The notes under the pieces are model-generated. The model did not search any database, had not been told where the DNA came from, and saw nothing but the letters and a program-made list of their open reading frames with translations. Shown in pieces: positions 16,485 to 24,966 of a stretch of DNA of 64,000 nucleotides (position 1 is the stretch's first letter; each line of letters starts with the position of its first letter). Position numbers and translations under genes: made by a program. Origin of the DNA: WTFY01 sp965205275 (lineage in GTDB: Bacteria > Pseudomonadota > Gammaproteobacteria > UBA4575); NCBI GenBank assembly GCA_965205275.1, contig OZ242168.1:1860001-1924000 (forward strand), given 5' to 3'.

Positions 16485-17036
16485 CTACAGGCATGCAAGC
16501 CTTTGAAGCGCGGAAATTGTGTTTTTAAAACTTTGCGAAGTATTGTTTTCAACTCTTAGATGAGGCGCAACTGATTGTGCACCGAGTCTTTTAGCGTATC
16601 CTCCAGTGATCTTATCTAACACTTTCGATGGGTTATGAATTTGATCAACGTCCCCACGTATTGTTTCTTTATTAAAATTAGCACTTAGTATTCCAGCGGC
16701 ATCCAAGGCATGACGATCACCAAGAAACCAAGCTTCAAGCTCTTGGCAAACGATCCTTATAAGACTTTGTTCCTCACGCCCAGTCTGTTCAACAATATTT
16801 TGTAAGCGTTGCTTGCGAGCAACACAGTCGCTCGAGTCATTGTCTCTGACTATCAAGAATCGTGCATCAGGATTTCGCCAAGCTCTTAATTTGTGGGGCA
16901 GAGATTTTTCAAGGCTGGAAGCTCCATCATGTGGAATTATGATGATTTCTGCACCACGCAATTTTATCTGCTGTGTTATATGTTCAAACACAGGTTCGAT
17001 TGACGGTTCCTCTGTCAAAATTACGATTTCTTTCAT
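16485..17036 (-). CDS. DUF4276-like (TOPRIM-type) partner of an ATPase
   Basis: 183 residues from an ATG at 17036 that forms an ATGA overlap with the end of the upstream ATPase gene. It begins with a strand and acidic turn (EIVILTEEPSIEP), then IIIIPHDGASSLEKSLPHKL, a second acidic strand (ARFLIVRDNDSSDC), and EELEAWFLGD-type sequence (QELEAWFLGDRHAL). Glu-rich first strand, D-x-D second strand and E-x-W-F-L-G-D are the marks of DUF4276 proteins, which are predicted TOPRIM-fold nucleases. Paired with an SMC-like ATPase it resembles two-gene anti-phage modules such as PARIS or Gabija in general plan. Base composition is much more AT-rich than the transfer genes around it, so it is acquired cargo. 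Confidence 0.75.
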   Translation of the reverse strand: MKEIVILTEEPSIEPVFEHITQQIKLRGAEIIIIPHDGASSLEKSLPHKLRAWRNPDARFLIVRDNDSSDCVARKQRLQNIVEQTGREEQSLIRIVCQELEAWFLGDRHALDAAGILSANFNKETIRGDVDQIHNPSKVLDKITGGYAKRLGAQSVAPHLRVENNTSQSFKNTISALQRLACL

Positions 17037-18244
17037 GAGTTCGCATGCTGCAACAATTTTTGGCGCCAAAGTTCACCTGGTAAATCTCCTGCTTCAATGA
17101 AGTCAACAAGCTGTTCATTATCAGAAGCCTTGTAGGCTGTGGTAAAGCCACCATTCTTTACTAGAAAGTAAATCGATTCCAACGGGATTGAATTTAGGAA
17201 GTCTGGGGAGTGGGTAGTTACAAAAACCTGCCCTTCGCCTGGTCGACGCTTAGCATAGAGAGCAAACTGTTCTGCTAAAATTCCAAGCAGCATCGGATAT
17301 AGTTGGTTCTCAGGCTCTTCCACGCAAAGCAGAGGGTGTGGATTAGGATCTTTAAGCAAGGCAAGGTAGGCAAACATTTTTATAGTGCCATCTGAAACTG
17401 CACGCGCAATAAATCCATTTTCAAAGGCTCCATCCCAAAATCTTAGAGCAACTCGACCGTCTCCTGTATTTTCTGCTGAAACCTTACTTATTCCTGGGAC
17501 AAAACGGGCCATCTCGCTTACGAGTTCCTGGTAAATATCATGATGGTCTTCAAAAAGGTACTGAGCGTACAAGGCTATATTGTCGCCGCTTGAACTGAGA
17601 TGTTCAGCTAATCCAGCATCGGGTTCGATACGCGCATCCTCGATATGAAAATCACTAACTTCCCAGTTTTCAATGAGCTCCCTTAACTGGCTAGCGGCAT
17701 CAAAGCGCTTGAATTGCCCTAATCCTTTCAATGCCAGAATATAGGGTGCGTCAAGCTCTTGTCTTTCGCGCACCAAATTCTCTAGTGAGACACTTTGATC
17801 AAATGCATCAAATGACTCAGCTAAGGCATCGCCCTTGCCATTTTCGAAAAGGATAAAGTGATAGGGCGCCCCATAGGCCGCACGTTTGAAACGTAGCGTT
17901 TCTTTGGCGACAGAAATCTGGCGTCCGTCATGTTCTTCAATCTTAAGATAATAGGTAACCAGACGCTTTTGCTGTGCTGCTTCTATATCCATTTCGATTT
18001 GCAGAGTCATCTCTAAAGCTTCGTCTTCAAATCCGCGAGATACAATTTGTTGGAAGCCACCACGTTTACGCAAAGCTACTCTGACGTCGTCTTTTAGGGA
18101 GTCTTTAAGAAAATCGAATACATCGATCAAAGTGGATTTCCCTGCGCCGTTCGCCCCCACAAGAACAGCCAAGCCAGGAATGTTGCTTAACGTAACATCT
18201 CTTAGGGTGCGATAGTTTTTTACGTTGAGTGTGCGGATACGCAC
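17033..18244 (-). CDS. AAA/ABC-type ATPase (AAA_15/AAA_21), first gene of ATPase-DUF4276 pair
   Basis: 403 residues from a GTG at 18244 with AGGAG upstream. The N-terminus is RecF/SMC-like: TLNVKNYRTLRDV, then Walker A GANGAGKST at residues 30-38. In the C-terminal half come a signature-like VSDGTIKMFAY, Walker B LLCVEEPENQLYP and the H-loop FVTTHSPDF. Such proteins bind ATP as dimers and often sense or hold a nuclease partner in defence modules. The middle part (about residues 90-290) is unremarkable. It is translationally coupled to the DUF4276 gene. I cannot say whether it belongs to a named defence system. Confidence 0.85.
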   Translation of the reverse strand: MRIRTLNVKNYRTLRDVTLSNIPGLAVLVGANGAGKSTLIDVFDFLKDSLKDDVRVALRKRGGFQQIVSRGFEDEALEMTLQIEMDIEAAQQKRLVTYYLKIEEHDGRQISVAKETLRFKRAAYGAPYHFILFENGKGDALAESFDAFDQSVSLENLVRERQELDAPYILALKGLGQFKRFDAASQLRELIENWEVSDFHIEDARIEPDAGLAEHLSSSGDNIALYAQYLFEDHHDIYQELVSEMARFVPGISKVSAENTGDGRVALRFWDGAFENGFIARAVSDGTIKMFAYLALLKDPNPHPLLCVEEPENQLYPMLLGILAEQFALYAKRRPGEGQVFVTTHSPDFLNSIPLESIYFLVKNGGFTTAYKASDNEQLVDFIEAGDLPGELWRQKLLQHANS

Positions 18245-18516
18245 TGGTTTTTCTCCTCTATTTTGTCTAGTTTATCAGCTTTAATTGAGCATTTTCCAAT
18301 TCTGAAATGAGCCTGTGTTAGTAACAGTGTACAGGTGATGGAGTTGGAGGGCAGCCTGCCATCTTTCAAATGAGAACCCATACATGGGGTTGTATACTTT
18401 TATCCACACCGCAATTTTGTGCGGCAAGAACGAACCGTTTGGCTTGATATCTGAGACTTAGCTCGGCATGCAGGTGGCGTACGATTTTTGGCAGGCCCGC
18501 GCGCTCGTCGAAGAAA

Positions 18517-18648
18517 TCAATATTGACAGGTTTGAGGTAGTCTGATCCTTGATAGGCGGGGGTCATGAATCAGTACGACTGGCGAGTCTTCCAATGCCTC
18601 CGCCAGTTGGCGCTCAACATATCGAGGGTAGAAAAAAGTCTCTGGCAT
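18517..18648 (-). pseudogene. N-terminal fragment of an AAA_14/DUF4143-type ATPase
   Basis: Read on the minus strand, this reads PETFFYPRYVERQLAEALED then SPVVLIHDPR. It matches the N-terminus of AAA_14/DUF4143 ATPases, which normally continues HGPRQCGKT. The P-loop is destroyed (HDPRLSR) and the frame stops at 18517. Downstream to 18366 another minus frame reads IDFFDERAGLPKIVRHL but I do not recognise it. The rest of 18245-18760 holds only relic-like sequence. Confidence 0.5.
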
Positions 18649-18760
18649 CGGCTGATCGTAACTTTTTTGCCCGGCTAACTGAAAGGATGTACGGTAGCCT
18701 GGTTGGACACCGCAACCGTGAAGGAAGACACGGAAGCCGGCGAAAACGTCCCGATATCCG

Positions 18761-19552
18761 CTACAGGCCGAAGCGGTGAATGATCGCCAGGCGCACGCTG
18801 GCGAACTTGTTCTCGATTTTGTAGGGACAAGGTCTGCCGGGATTTCCCGGCCCGCAACGGTTGTTGCCGGAGCGGTTCACGTAATGGGTGCTCCGTCCGA
18901 AATCCAGGTACGTGCCCTCAACCCGCAGGGTCCAGGCCTCGGCCAGCGGGGCTTCCACACCGGCGCCGATCATCCAGCCGACCTCCGTCGAGCTGTCACG
19001 AAAGGAATCGTCCGGGTCTACCCGTGGCGGCTCCCCGTCTGCGCAGCAATCGATGTCGGTGACCGAATTGGCGATCCGGGAGATTGCCATTCCCCCGGTG
19101 GCGAACACCGTCGCCGGGCCGACTGTCTTCTCCATCCCCGCACGGGCCGTGGCGATCCATCGAAATTCCGATTTTACCGTCTCGTCCAGGCCTTCGGGGT
19201 CCAGCTTGTTCGAGGTTGCCGACAGGTCACCGGACATCCCGTCGATCTCGACCCTGAACCGCGCACCACCCATCTCGAACTTCCTTCCTGCCAGCGCACC
19301 GGCCACGAACCCGGAATCGTCATAATCGACCTTCCAGCCGGGATGGCCCCAGTTCGCGAAGCCGTCGACATCAACGCTCCGGTTATCCACCCAGCCGGAG
19401 CCGGCGAAAAGGCCCGCGTACGCGCCCGTCCAGCCGGGGGTGGCATCATCGCTTGCGGCCTGTGCAGGACCGGTGCCGGCGAGCGCCAGCAGGGCGGACA
19501 GTGCAAGCGCCGCCCAGCGCCATGCAAAGCCGTGCCGAGAACTTTTATTCAT
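18761..19552 (-). CDS. Small outer-membrane beta-barrel protein
   Basis: 263 residues from ATG 19552. The signal peptide ends TGPAQA near residue 34. The mature part follows the 8-strand OmpW/OmpA-like autotransported barrel pattern of many porin-like family proteins: TGAYAGLFAGSGWVDN, GFVAGALAGRKFEMG, FRWIATARAGMEKTVGPATV (strand pair), FATGGMAIS, TEVGWMIGAGVEAPLA, WTLRVEGTYLDFG, and the final strand ASVRLAIIHRFGL. Two Cys pairs in loops (DIDCCADGE, RCGPGNPGRPCPY) may form disulfides. Function is unknown. It sits as cargo between an ATPase relic and dinB. Confidence 0.8.
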   Translation of the reverse strand: MNKSSRHGFAWRWAALALSALLALAGTGPAQAASDDATPGWTGAYAGLFAGSGWVDNRSVDVDGFANWGHPGWKVDYDDSGFVAGALAGRKFEMGGARFRVEIDGMSGDLSATSNKLDPEGLDETVKSEFRWIATARAGMEKTVGPATVFATGGMAISRIANSVTDIDCCADGEPPRVDPDDSFRDSSTEVGWMIGAGVEAPLAEAWTLRVEGTYLDFGRSTHYVNRSGNNRCGPGNPGRPCPYKIENKFASVRLAIIHRFGL

Positions 19553-19685
19553 GAGATATCGTTGTTTCGTACAGGTGGCCCCGCGGGGGCTTTGAATGCT
19601 CTTATACGTGAGTCGATCTTCCCTGTCCATGCGCCATCCTGCAGGGTCCGGAACCTGCAATCCGGCACGCAGGTTCATGTCCGGC

Positions 19686-20972
19686 TCACTCCACCTTCGA
19701 GGGTCCTTGCGGCTGCAGTTTCGTGCCGAAGCGGCGGCCCCTGAAAAGGGCGTCGTCGCCAAACTTCTCCTGCACGGTGTCCAGTACCTGATCAACCGGG
19801 TTGTCGGTCGGGCCTTCGCTGAAAAGATCGCCCTGGTGCACCGGGTCGGCCTCCGTGAGATCGTGGACTCCGATGCCGATCAGGCGAAACGCACGTCCGT
19901 CGGCCTCGCGGGTGAGCAAGGGCTCGGCCGCCCGGAACATCGCCTCGGCCGAGCGCGTCGCGCCGTTCAGACGGTGCGCGCGGGTGAGGAGGCGAAAATC
20001 TGCCGTCTTGAGCTTCAATGTCACGCCCTGACCGGCCACATCGGCCTTCTTCATCCGCCGTGCCACCGTCTCGGCCAGTTGCCAGAGGATCGGGCGCAGC
20101 CGGTCCGGATCTGAGATATCCTCATCCAGGGTGATCTCCGAGGAGACACTCTTGGCCTTGCGCTCAGGGTCCACCGGGCGCTTGTCCTCCCCCCGGGCAC
20201 AGGACCACAGCCGCCGGCCGATCTTGCCGTAGCGGGCCACCAGTTCGGCCTCATTGATGCGGGCGAGTTCGCCGATCCGTGTGATGCCGTCCTTGGCGAG
20301 GCGCTGCTGCAGGGTCCGGCCCACGCCCCACAGCAGCCCGACCGGCCGGGCGGCCAGGAATTCCCGAGCCCCGGCCCGGCCGATCACCGAGAAACCGCGT
20401 GGCTTGTCCAGGTCCGAGGCGATCTTGGCAAGAAACTTGTTGTAGCTCAGCCCGATGGAAACGGTGATGGAGAGTGTCTCCTCCACCTGCCGTGCCAGCT
20501 CTGCCAGCGTCTGCGCGGGACTCGCGCGATGCAGGGATTGCGTACCGGTGAGATCCATGAAGGCCTCGTCGATGGACAGCGGTTCCACCAGCGGTGTCAG
20601 CTCCAGCATCATCGAGCGGATCTCGTGGCCTACCGCTGTGTACTTCTTCATATCGGGTTTGACGACGACGGCATTCGGGCAAGCCTGCAGGGCCTTGAAC
20701 ATCGGCATCGCCGAGTGCACGCCATAGGAGCGGGCGAGGTAGCAGCATGCGGCCACCACACCACGGTGGTGTCCGCCGACGATCACCGGAACCTCGCGCA
20801 GTTCCGCCCGGTCGCGTTTCTCGATGGCGGCGTAGAACGCGTCGCAGTCCAGATGGGCGATGGCCAGGTCATGCAGTTCCCGGTGGCGCACGATGCGCGC
20901 CGACCCGCAGGCCCGGCAGGTCCGGGCCTCGGCAGGCGGCGGGTGGCCGCAGTCACGGCACAAGGTATTCAC
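19686..20972 (-). CDS. dinB: DNA polymerase IV (Y family) with N-terminal zinc-ribbon-like segment
   Basis: 428 residues. Y-family motifs are present: AHLDCDAFYA (metal-binding Asp42), the VIVGG and YLARSYGVHSAMP finger segments, SIDEAFMDLTG (Asp135-Glu136), and SIGLSYNKFLAKIASDLDKP. The little-finger part ends with GVTLKLKTADF and a QGDLF motif that fits the beta-clamp binding consensus. The N-terminus adds about 30 residues with two CxxC pairs (Cys5/Cys8, Cys19/Cys22), a zinc-ribbon-like extension found in some DinB proteins but not in E. coli Pol IV. It performs error-prone translesion synthesis. On a mobile element it may raise mutation or rescue replication after transfer. Intact. Confidence 0.93.
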   Translation of the reverse strand: MNTLCRDCGHPPPAEARTCRACGSARIVRHRELHDLAIAHLDCDAFYAAIEKRDRAELREVPVIVGGHHRGVVAACCYLARSYGVHSAMPMFKALQACPNAVVVKPDMKKYTAVGHEIRSMMLELTPLVEPLSIDEAFMDLTGTQSLHRASPAQTLAELARQVEETLSITVSIGLSYNKFLAKIASDLDKPRGFSVIGRAGAREFLAARPVGLLWGVGRTLQQRLAKDGITRIGELARINEAELVARYGKIGRRLWSCARGEDKRPVDPERKAKSVSSEITLDEDISDPDRLRPILWQLAETVARRMKKADVAGQGVTLKLKTADFRLLTRAHRLNGATRSAEAMFRAAEPLLTREADGRAFRLIGIGVHDLTEADPVHQGDLFSEGPTDNPVDQVLDTVQEKFGDDALFRGRRFGTKLQPQGPSKVE

Positions 20973-21108
20973 GACTCAATGATAAGGCTCGACGGACGCC
21001 TGGTAAAGGCGCAGTCGGATCCCTGTGAGGGCGCGATGCAGTCAGGCTGTCTGAAGTTTGGGAACGGGCACTGGAAAGGGAGTCAGAACGCGGTACCGGG
21101 GTAGGGTC

Positions 21109-22326
21109 TCAAGCGATCGGTATCGTTTTCAGATGAGCCTCAATGGCCTGGATGACTTCAGTGGATAGCGGAAGGTTTGCCTTTTCGGCCTGCCAGTGCT
21201 GATGAAACCGGGCTACGGTTTCATGGGCTGTATCGAGCACCAGTTTTTCAGGCAACCGGGCCCTGGCAGCAAGGTGCGACAGTTCATCTGCGGAGAATTC
21301 ATCAAAGCGCTTCGTACGGCTGAATTTCAGTGCGGCCTTCCCATCCGCAAGGTACGGGATCGTGGATACCAGGTCATAGGCCGGGGCGAGCGCCGCATGC
21401 CGGCGGTCAGGATAAACCAGCGACCAGTTTTTCAGGTGCATGTCGGCGTTGCCGATCAACGTGCTGAACGTTAGCCGGCGAATGAACTCGACAATGTCGG
21501 CATCGCTGCCTTCAGCACCGATGACCCGGGCAAGGCTGCACGCACTGGCTTTCCCGTATTTGTCGTGCGGATAGACCGCGAAGACCTGCGCGAAGTCTTC
21601 GATGTGAACGGGCATACCGTCCTCCAGCCGGTCAAAGCGTTGAATGGCGAGCGCAGGCCCTTCCAGCGTGCCCATGCCGTCGGGCAGATTCCCGATTGCA
21701 CGGGTAGGGACCAGGTCAAGGGCCGGCACATCCATGCCGATCAGCCTGGCCAGGGTCATCATCGCATATTCGTTTTCGGGTATGCCCGGGAACGCACGCG
21801 AAGGCAGTTTGATAATCCACGAGCCGCCACTCCCCCTGGCCGGAATCGTCAAACTGCCTCGGGTCCCGGTAATGGCCGAGAATTTGAGCTGCATGCCGGC
21901 GAGCGAAAAGCGCAACGCAGGCTCACGCCGGTCAGGATCATCAAGATCGCCATCATGGACATCGGATGGCCATCCTTCACCCTTGGCAGACCGGATCGTG
22001 ACCGCGCCCGGCAGATCGCTGCCAAGCGCCCGGAGCAGAAAGAATTCACGTGCAGGATTTACACCGGCGCGCCCGGCAAGATAGGTACGCATAGGCCCTT
22101 CCGGCAGCAGGTTGGAAAAGAACGGTAACGCGCGCGTCCGGGTCGGTCTGAAGGCGGTGATCAGCGCACCGAACTCGTCCTTGAAGCCCAGCCCGAGCAC
22201 AGGCCGTCTGTCATCGGCAATATAATCGTCGTTGAAGGCAAAGAAGATCCGATCACCGTTAACGTGCGTCAGCGTAGCGACCGGCTCACCGTAAAGCAGG
22301 ACATCCAGGACGGTGACATCAGTCAT
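21109..22326 (-). CDS. hipA: HipA-family serine/threonine kinase toxin
   Basis: About 405 residues; ATG 22326 overlaps the hipB stop by 8 bases (ATG 22332 is an alternative). HipA landmarks are in order: an N-terminal domain with GLGFKDEFGAL and FFSNLLPEG, then SLAGMQLKFSAI (the nucleotide loop region), PENEYAMMTLARLIG, and the catalytic TLIGNADMHLKNWSL with AYDLVSTIPY as the metal-binding segment. HipA phosphorylates glutamyl-tRNA synthetase in E. coli; the target here is not known. It is intact and coupled to hipB. The pair is cargo between dinB and a small membrane protein. Confidence 0.92.
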   Translation of the reverse strand: MTDVTVLDVLLYGEPVATLTHVNGDRIFFAFNDDYIADDRRPVLGLGFKDEFGALITAFRPTRTRALPFFSNLLPEGPMRTYLAGRAGVNPAREFFLLRALGSDLPGAVTIRSAKGEGWPSDVHDGDLDDPDRREPALRFSLAGMQLKFSAITGTRGSLTIPARGSGGSWIIKLPSRAFPGIPENEYAMMTLARLIGMDVPALDLVPTRAIGNLPDGMGTLEGPALAIQRFDRLEDGMPVHIEDFAQVFAVYPHDKYGKASACSLARVIGAEGSDADIVEFIRRLTFSTLIGNADMHLKNWSLVYPDRRHAALAPAYDLVSTIPYLADGKAALKFSRTKRFDEFSADELSHLAARARLPEKLVLDTAHETVARFHQHWQAEKANLPLSTEVIQAIEAHLKTIPIA

Positions 22327-22621
22327 GATCATCTTCGTCCAGGCGATAGGCCGGGCGCACGGACTCCTCGCCCTCCCGGGTGCCCCGTACAATTGACCGG
22401 ACAGCAGGGATGGTCTTGCGCGGCACGAGCATCAGTTCCAGATCAAGGGCCCGGGCCAACTCCACCAGGCTGGAAACCCGGAGATCGACCGTGCTGTTTT
22501 CGATCTTCGAAATATGGCTCTGTGGCACAGCCGCCCTTTTGCCCAGCGCATGCTGGCTCAGCTTTTTGGCCGCACGCGCGCTTTTCAGCGTACTGGCAAT
22601 GTATTCGATCGTGTATGGCAT
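22319..22621 (-). CDS. hipB: HipB-family XRE antitoxin
   Basis: 100 residues with an XRE helix-turn-helix (SARAAKKLSQHALGKRAAV, then QSHISKIENSTVDLRVSSL) at about residues 13-60. The C-terminal tail is charged and ends LDEDDHD. HipB binds HipA and represses the operon. A perfect palindrome lies 28 bases upstream of the start codon. It overlaps hipA by 8 bases, as is usual for the pair. Confidence 0.92.
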   Translation of the reverse strand: MPYTIEYIASTLKSARAAKKLSQHALGKRAAVPQSHISKIENSTVDLRVSSLVELARALDLELMLVPRKTIPAVRSIVRGTREGEESVRPAYRLDEDDHD

Positions 22622-22649
22622 GTTGATAGCCTTTTCTATATTAGAATCG

Positions 22650-22672
22650 ATATACTATAAGTTATAGTATAT
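22650..22672. promoter_or_regulatory. Perfect 23-bp palindrome, likely HipB operator
   Basis: ATATACTATAA-G-TTATAGTATAT is a perfect 11-bp inverted repeat around one base, 28 bp upstream of hipB. Size, symmetry and position fit an autoregulatory operator for the HipB dimer. Confidence 0.65.
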
Positions 22673-22934
22673 ATTTTTGGAGGCAAGATTCAAAGGATCA
22701 ATATATATAGATAGATTATATATATTTTTAATATAATATTATATATTAATTGTGCGAATCGGCAGGATCCTGACAAAGTGCAGAAAACGGATGCCTGCGG
22801 GTTTTGGGCAACGGCAAGGGTCGTATCAAAGGGCTTGCTTTCCCCGCTTGACGGTCTGTCACGATGTCAGACCGGTGTTCTCGCGCAACGCTTCCGTTTT
22901 TGGCCCGGACGGGAAACGACTTGCCGCGACCGCG
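22673..22934. other. AT-rich region upstream of hipBA
   Basis: 22673-22750 is almost entirely A and T (TATATA runs). From 22751 to 22934 the composition returns to GC-rich. No gene is supported. The AT-rich block may include the hipBA promoter or be a former insertion junction. Confidence 0.4.
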
Positions 22935-23297
22935 TCATCGTCCCCGACCCAGCAGTCTGGCCGCGACCCAGACCGGCCCGCTGATTACCGCCGCATAGGC
23001 TGCGATGGCCACCGGCCCAAGCAACCCCGCGAAAAGCGACGCCGCAATCGTCGCAGGCGCCAGCACGGCCAACGCCGCCCACGCGGTACCGGGATATCCC
23101 TGGCGCCACAACCGCCGACAGGCCAGCGTCAGCGGCAGGCCGCATGGTGCAATCACAATCAGGGACAGCCAGGCCTGGGGTTCTGCCGGGAACCCGAATC
23201 CACGAAACACGGCGGTCGCGGCAATCCCGGCCGGCAGCCAGACCAGCGAACCGAGCATGAATCCAGGCCGACGGCGCCGTACGACAGTCTTGTTCAT
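22935..23297 (-). CDS. Small multi-pass membrane protein of unknown function
   Basis: 120 residues from ATG 23297; the upstream extension is not coding-like. A basic N-terminus (MNKTVVRRRRPGF) is followed by three or four hydrophobic helices (LGSLVWLPAGIAATAVF; AWLSLIVIAPCGLPLTLA; TAWAALAVLAPATIAASLFAGLLG; VAIAAYAAVISGPVWVAARLL). The family is not recognised. It is the last cargo gene before the transfer genes resume, on the opposite strand. Confidence 0.6.
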   Translation of the reverse strand: MNKTVVRRRRPGFMLGSLVWLPAGIAATAVFRGFGFPAEPQAWLSLIVIAPCGLPLTLACRRLWRQGYPGTAWAALAVLAPATIAASLFAGLLGPVAIAAYAAVISGPVWVAARLLGRGR

Positions 23298-23470
23298 ACC
23301 TTCCTTTATCACACAGATCCCTGCCCGATAGAATTCTTTTATCCCATACCCTGTTTTTTCTGCGTGTCGGGCATCCAAAACCCCGTCACCTGTTGAAAGG
23401 ATTTCCGGTTTCACCGGAACCCCCTGCAGGCCACGATACGGCCTCGTATCGTCAATGAGTATTTACGGGA

Positions 23471-23959
23471 ATGAAAGGGAGCCTATATTCAAAGCATCGC
23501 ATCTGTCGGGGGTCACTTGTTTTCTTGATCCTTGCCGTACCTGCCGTACAGGCCGTCGAGGGTAACGCAGGGGTGCCCCGGGTCATTGAGGTGTTTACCG
23601 TATCGGATCTGCCCGTCACGGGCAGGGCGGTTGTGCCTCCGGACTCAGCGCACCCATCCCCCAGGCTTCAGGTGTATGAACTGGACGGCCTGCGGCATAT
23701 CGAAGCGAAGCTGTCCCGGGGTCTGTCCCCGGATCCCGAACAATCCAGACACATGGCTTTACAACATATCCAGCAGTTGGACGAAACAGACCGTACACGG
23801 ATGCAGCAGGCTGCCGTCGGCCTGGCAAGGGCGGTACACTACGGAATCGACCGCTATCCGGCCATCGTGTTTGACGGCCAGGCGGCCGTGTACGGTCTCA
23901 CCCATCTTGCGGCCGCCTTACGGTATTACCGGGTCTGGCGAGCCGCAAACCCGCCATGA
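23471..23959 (+). CDS. ICE protein, PFL_4709 family (TIGR03757, DUF1525)
   Basis: 162 residues with a signal peptide ending VPAVQA. The mature part has IEVFTVSDLPVTG, then YELDGLRHIEAKLSRGL, and the C-terminal DRYPAIVFDGQAAVYGLTHL. This is the DUF1525 pattern, a thioredoxin-fold-like periplasmic protein without CxxC, related to TrbC-type proteins of conjugation. It restarts the transfer operon after cargo block B, and its stop overlaps the next start (ATGA). Confidence 0.87.
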   Translation: MKGSLYSKHRICRGSLVFLILAVPAVQAVEGNAGVPRVIEVFTVSDLPVTGRAVVPPDSAHPSPRLQVYELDGLRHIEAKLSRGLSPDPEQSRHMALQHIQQLDETDRTRMQQAAVGLARAVHYGIDRYPAIVFDGQAAVYGLTHLAAALRYYRVWRAANPP

Positions 23960-24966
23960 GTGCAGCCTGCAGGGTGTCTTTCTTTTTTGCCGTCGTACTG
24001 GTGCTGCCGGCTAGCGCACAGGGGGGTTCGATCACGACCCCGCAGATCGTGGCCCGGACCACGGCGGCCGCCTTCTCATGCGCGCAATGGATGCCCATCG
24101 GGACGTGCTTCTGGTTACGCTGTTCGTGGTCCGGATGCAAGGTCAAAACCTCGCTCAAGGTCGGACACTACAACCCGGATCTGGTGGTCAGCAGCTACAA
24201 TGAACTGGGCGGCAACCCCTGGACGGAAATCCGCGCGACACTGGGCCTTGCCCAGAAGACGGCCGCTGCCGGATTGCTCGGTTCCCTGCTGCCGGTTCCT
24301 GCAGGCAGTGCCGGCAACCGTACCGAGGGAACTTCCCGTGCGCACCGGAACCTGATCTTTCGTGAGGCGGATGCCATCGGGCACCCGCTCGCGGCGGTCC
24401 CCACTCCCGGTTTTACCTGCGGGTCGCAGACCCGGCCCTTCGTTCCCTATTTCCAGTCCGGAATCGATGCGCTGTCCTGGCGCCAGGAGATACCCGAGAT
24501 ACTCTATCCGGCAAGTTTCATCCCGGGACTGCGCGAGATCGGCACCTGGCCGTTGCAGACCTGGGGCGGGGTATATCCGCGCACCGGGTGGACCACACAG
24601 GTGGACGAGCCCAAGGCGGCGGCGGTCACCGCACAGCGTGCCGGGGACATCGTCACCCGCACCGGACAGCCGCATGTATATGTCCCGGTTACCGGGTCCT
24701 CCGCATCGGGTCAGAGACTCTGGCCTGCGGGTCCGCTGATGGAGCAGGACCGGCGTACCGGTACCTGGCAGATGCTGTCTCCCCGCACTGAAACGGATTG
24801 CGGGATTTTCGGGGCCAACGACCTGGCGGACGCCGGGGGCTGGGGTGGCGGGCGGGTGGATGCGGGCGGTGATTACGTCTGGACCCTCTGGCGTCCCTAC
24901 AAGTGCTGCCGGCGGCGCGGACAGTGGTTCCTGTTCGATGTTGACTGGATCTCCTGGCCGCCGTGA
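23956..24966 (+). CDS. ICE protein, PFL_4710 family (TIGR03756; TraU-like)
   Basis: 336 residues. The signal peptide ends LPASAQG. The mature protein is Cys-rich, with a cluster near the start (FSCAQWMPIGTCFWLRCSWSGCKV) and a pair near the end (RPYKCCRRRGQW), as in TraU, which needs disulfide formation in the periplasm. Other matching stretches are HYNPDLVVSSYNELGGNPW and TWPLQTWGGVYPRTGW. TraU-like proteins are required for DNA transfer rather than pilus formation. Overlaps both neighbours. Confidence 0.88.
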   Translation: MSAACRVSFFFAVVLVLPASAQGGSITTPQIVARTTAAAFSCAQWMPIGTCFWLRCSWSGCKVKTSLKVGHYNPDLVVSSYNELGGNPWTEIRATLGLAQKTAAAGLLGSLLPVPAGSAGNRTEGTSRAHRNLIFREADAIGHPLAAVPTPGFTCGSQTRPFVPYFQSGIDALSWRQEIPEILYPASFIPGLREIGTWPLQTWGGVYPRTGWTTQVDEPKAAAVTAQRAGDIVTRTGQPHVYVPVTGSSASGQRLWPAGPLMEQDRRTGTWQMLSPRTETDCGIFGANDLADAGGWGGGRVDAGGDYVWTLWRPYKCCRRRGQWFLFDVDWISWPP

